Below, in pieces: positions 32,681 to 33,744 of a stretch of 33,744 nucleotides of DNA. The notes under the pieces are model-generated. The model saw nothing but the letters and a program-made list of their open reading frames with translations, was not told where the DNA came from and did not search any database. Source of the DNA: an uncultured Paracoccaceae bacterium (GTDB lineage: Bacteria > Pseudomonadota > Alphaproteobacteria > Rhodobacterales > Rhodobacteraceae); contig CALMSR010000063.1 in assembly GCA_937872465.1 (NCBI GenBank), forward strand, positions 1-33,744, written 5' to 3'. The position numbers and the translations under genes were made by a program. Position 1 is the stretch's first letter. The number at the start of each line of letters is the position of its first letter.

Positions 32681-33646
32681 ATGACCACCCTGCGCCGCCT
32701 GCTCCCCTCCATCGACCATCTCGAGGCCTTCGACCTCGCGGGCCGCCTCGGCTCCTTCGGCAAGGCCGCCCAGGAGCTCCGCATCAGCCAGGCGGCGATC
32801 AGCTATGCCATCCGGGAACTGGAGACCGACCTCGGGACCCGCCTCTTCGTGCGCAGCCGCCTCGGCGTGACCCTGACCGAGGCGGGTCGCGGGTTCCACC
32901 GCGAGATCGCCCCGGCCCTCGCGCATATCCGGAACTGCGCCGAGCAGATGCGCCGGCGCGAATCCTCCGAGGCGGTCTCGCTCTCGGTCTCGACCGCCTT
33001 CGCCACCTGGTGGGTCCTGCCGCGGCTCGGCGCGCTGCGCGCCGACCTACCCGATCTCGACCTGCGCGTGCAGACCACCGACCGGGATCTCGACCTGCGC
33101 GCCGAGCGGCTGTCGCTCGGCATCCGCTACGGCACAGGCGTGCTCGATCACTACGAGACCGCCCCGCTCGCCCCCGAGGTCATCCACGCGGTCGCGAGCC
33201 CGGAATTCATCGCCGGGCTCGCGGCGGATGTCGCCACGCCCGCGGACATCCCGCCCTTGCGGCTCATCCATCTCGACGAGCCGCACCGGGCCTGCCCGAC
33301 CTGGGCATCCTGGTTCGCCGCCTTCGGCCTGCCCTATGAGGACCGCGGCCAGGGCCTGCGGGTGAACGACTACGCTCTCGCGGTGCTCGCCGCGCTCGAC
33401 GGGCAGGGCGTGGTGCTGGGCTGGGCCCATCTCCTCGACCCGCTGCTCGCGAGCGGCCGTCTCGTCCCCATCGTGCCGCAGGCCTGGCGGACCGGGGTCG
33501 ATTTCATGCTGGTCTGGCACGGCGAGCCGGGCCCCGAAACCGCCCGCGTCCGCGACTGGCTCGTCGAGCACGGCCATTTCCCCCGCCGCCGCGCGACCAA
33601 GCCGACCACGAAAGGTCCCCGGACGCACCGGCCCGATTCCGCCTGA
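32681..33646 (+). CDS. LysR-family regulator (GcvA-like) divergent from mttB-like
   Basis: A 321-residue LysR-type regulator. The helix-turn-helix region is LGSFGKAAQELRISQAAISY (about 23-42) with RELETDLGTRLFVRSRLGVT following. The opening RRLLPSIDHLEAFDLAGRLG and the effector-domain segment STAFATWWVLPRLGALRADL are typical of the GcvA-like branch. The tail (RRRATKPTTKGPRTHRPDSA) is basic and disordered. The ATG at 32681 is preferred over the adjoining TTG at 32678. Only about 100 bases separate the two start codons, so the shared gap must hold both promoters and the operator. It very likely controls the MttB-like/enolase-superfamily pair; the effector is not known. Confidence 0.92.
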   Translation: MTTLRRLLPSIDHLEAFDLAGRLGSFGKAAQELRISQAAISYAIRELETDLGTRLFVRSRLGVTLTEAGRGFHREIAPALAHIRNCAEQMRRRESSEAVSLSVSTAFATWWVLPRLGALRADLPDLDLRVQTTDRDLDLRAERLSLGIRYGTGVLDHYETAPLAPEVIHAVASPEFIAGLAADVATPADIPPLRLIHLDEPHRACPTWASWFAAFGLPYEDRGQGLRVNDYALAVLAALDGQGVVLGWAHLLDPLLASGRLVPIVPQAWRTGVDFMLVWHGEPGPETARVRDWLVEHGHFPRRRATKPTTKGPRTHRPDSA

Positions 33647-33744
33647 GCCCAGCGTCGCCATCCGGTCCGGCGGAAGGCCCCCGCCCCGCCCCCGTACGCC
33701 AACGGCGGGGCCCCCGCCCCGCGCGGGGGCATCCCCTCCCCCCG

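Noticed and set aside
20606..33710. ACGCCAAAGGCG (20621-20632) and ACGCCAACGGCG (33697-33708) as copies of one dispersed repeat.
   Set aside because: Only a short core is shared and the flanks differ; two hairpins after two genes do not make a repeat family.
33671..33744. C-rich palindromes at the window end (CCCCGCGCGGGG and CCCCGCC/GGCGGGG).
   Set aside because: Possibly a terminator after the last LysR gene, but the window stops here and the composition alone makes such palindromes likely.

Overview
The window is GC-rich DNA of an alphaproteobacterium, most likely from the Rhodobacterales. The reasons are the zapA / tkt / pgk / class I fba order, a short FtsB/DivIC-type protein after the aldolase, an NDUFS4-type complex I protein beside a tRNA gene, and dense TRAP/GntR/LysR catabolic modules. 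No rRNA, CRISPR array, transposase, integrase or phage gene was seen. All calls were made by reading the sequence, with no database search.

Layout. (1) 1-5780 is core: zapA with a small coiled-coil gene (minus strand), divergent from tkt-pgk-fba (plus strand), then an ftsB-like gene. The gaps on both sides of ftsB hold a row of eight strong GC-rich hairpins. (2) 6138-17205 is an accessory catabolic region built around an AT-rich divergent promoter at about 9804-9935. To the left (minus strand) run a decarboxylase/racemase-fold enzyme of arylmalonate-decarboxylase type, an amidase-signature hydrolase, a shortened nucleoside-deaminase remnant and a CynX-like MFS transporter. To the right (plus strand) run a GntR/FCD regulator, a complete TRAP transporter (dctP, dctQ, dctM), a dihydropyrimidinase/hydantoinase, an internally duplicated membrane protein, a DUF2848 protein and a DUF3830 protein. 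Together they suggest uptake and stepwise hydrolysis of a cyclic amide or ureide with release of a carboxylate. (3) 17577-20495 returns to core: tRNA-Arg(TCT), a complex I accessory subunit and uvrB.

(4) 21016-25649 is a secreted alkaline phosphatase followed by a tight four-gene unit: two DUF3299-like proteins, only one with a CxxC, an ABC ATPase, and an FtsX-like permease with a histidine-rich insert. This looks like a zinc (or other metal) handling system beside a zinc enzyme. Convergent to it are a HupE/UreJ-like membrane protein and a secreted DUF3604 protein, which is divergent from a LysR regulator. (5) 29790-33646 holds an enolase-superfamily enzyme and an MttB-like methyltransferase without pyrrolysine, divergent from a second LysR regulator, again a probable catabolic unit.

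The two best candidates for an undescribed system are the TRAP/hydantoinase/amidase/AMDase-like/DUF2848/DUF3830 cluster and the phosphatase-DUF3299-ABC metal module. The least expected structural signal is the row of unrelated strong hairpins around ftsB.
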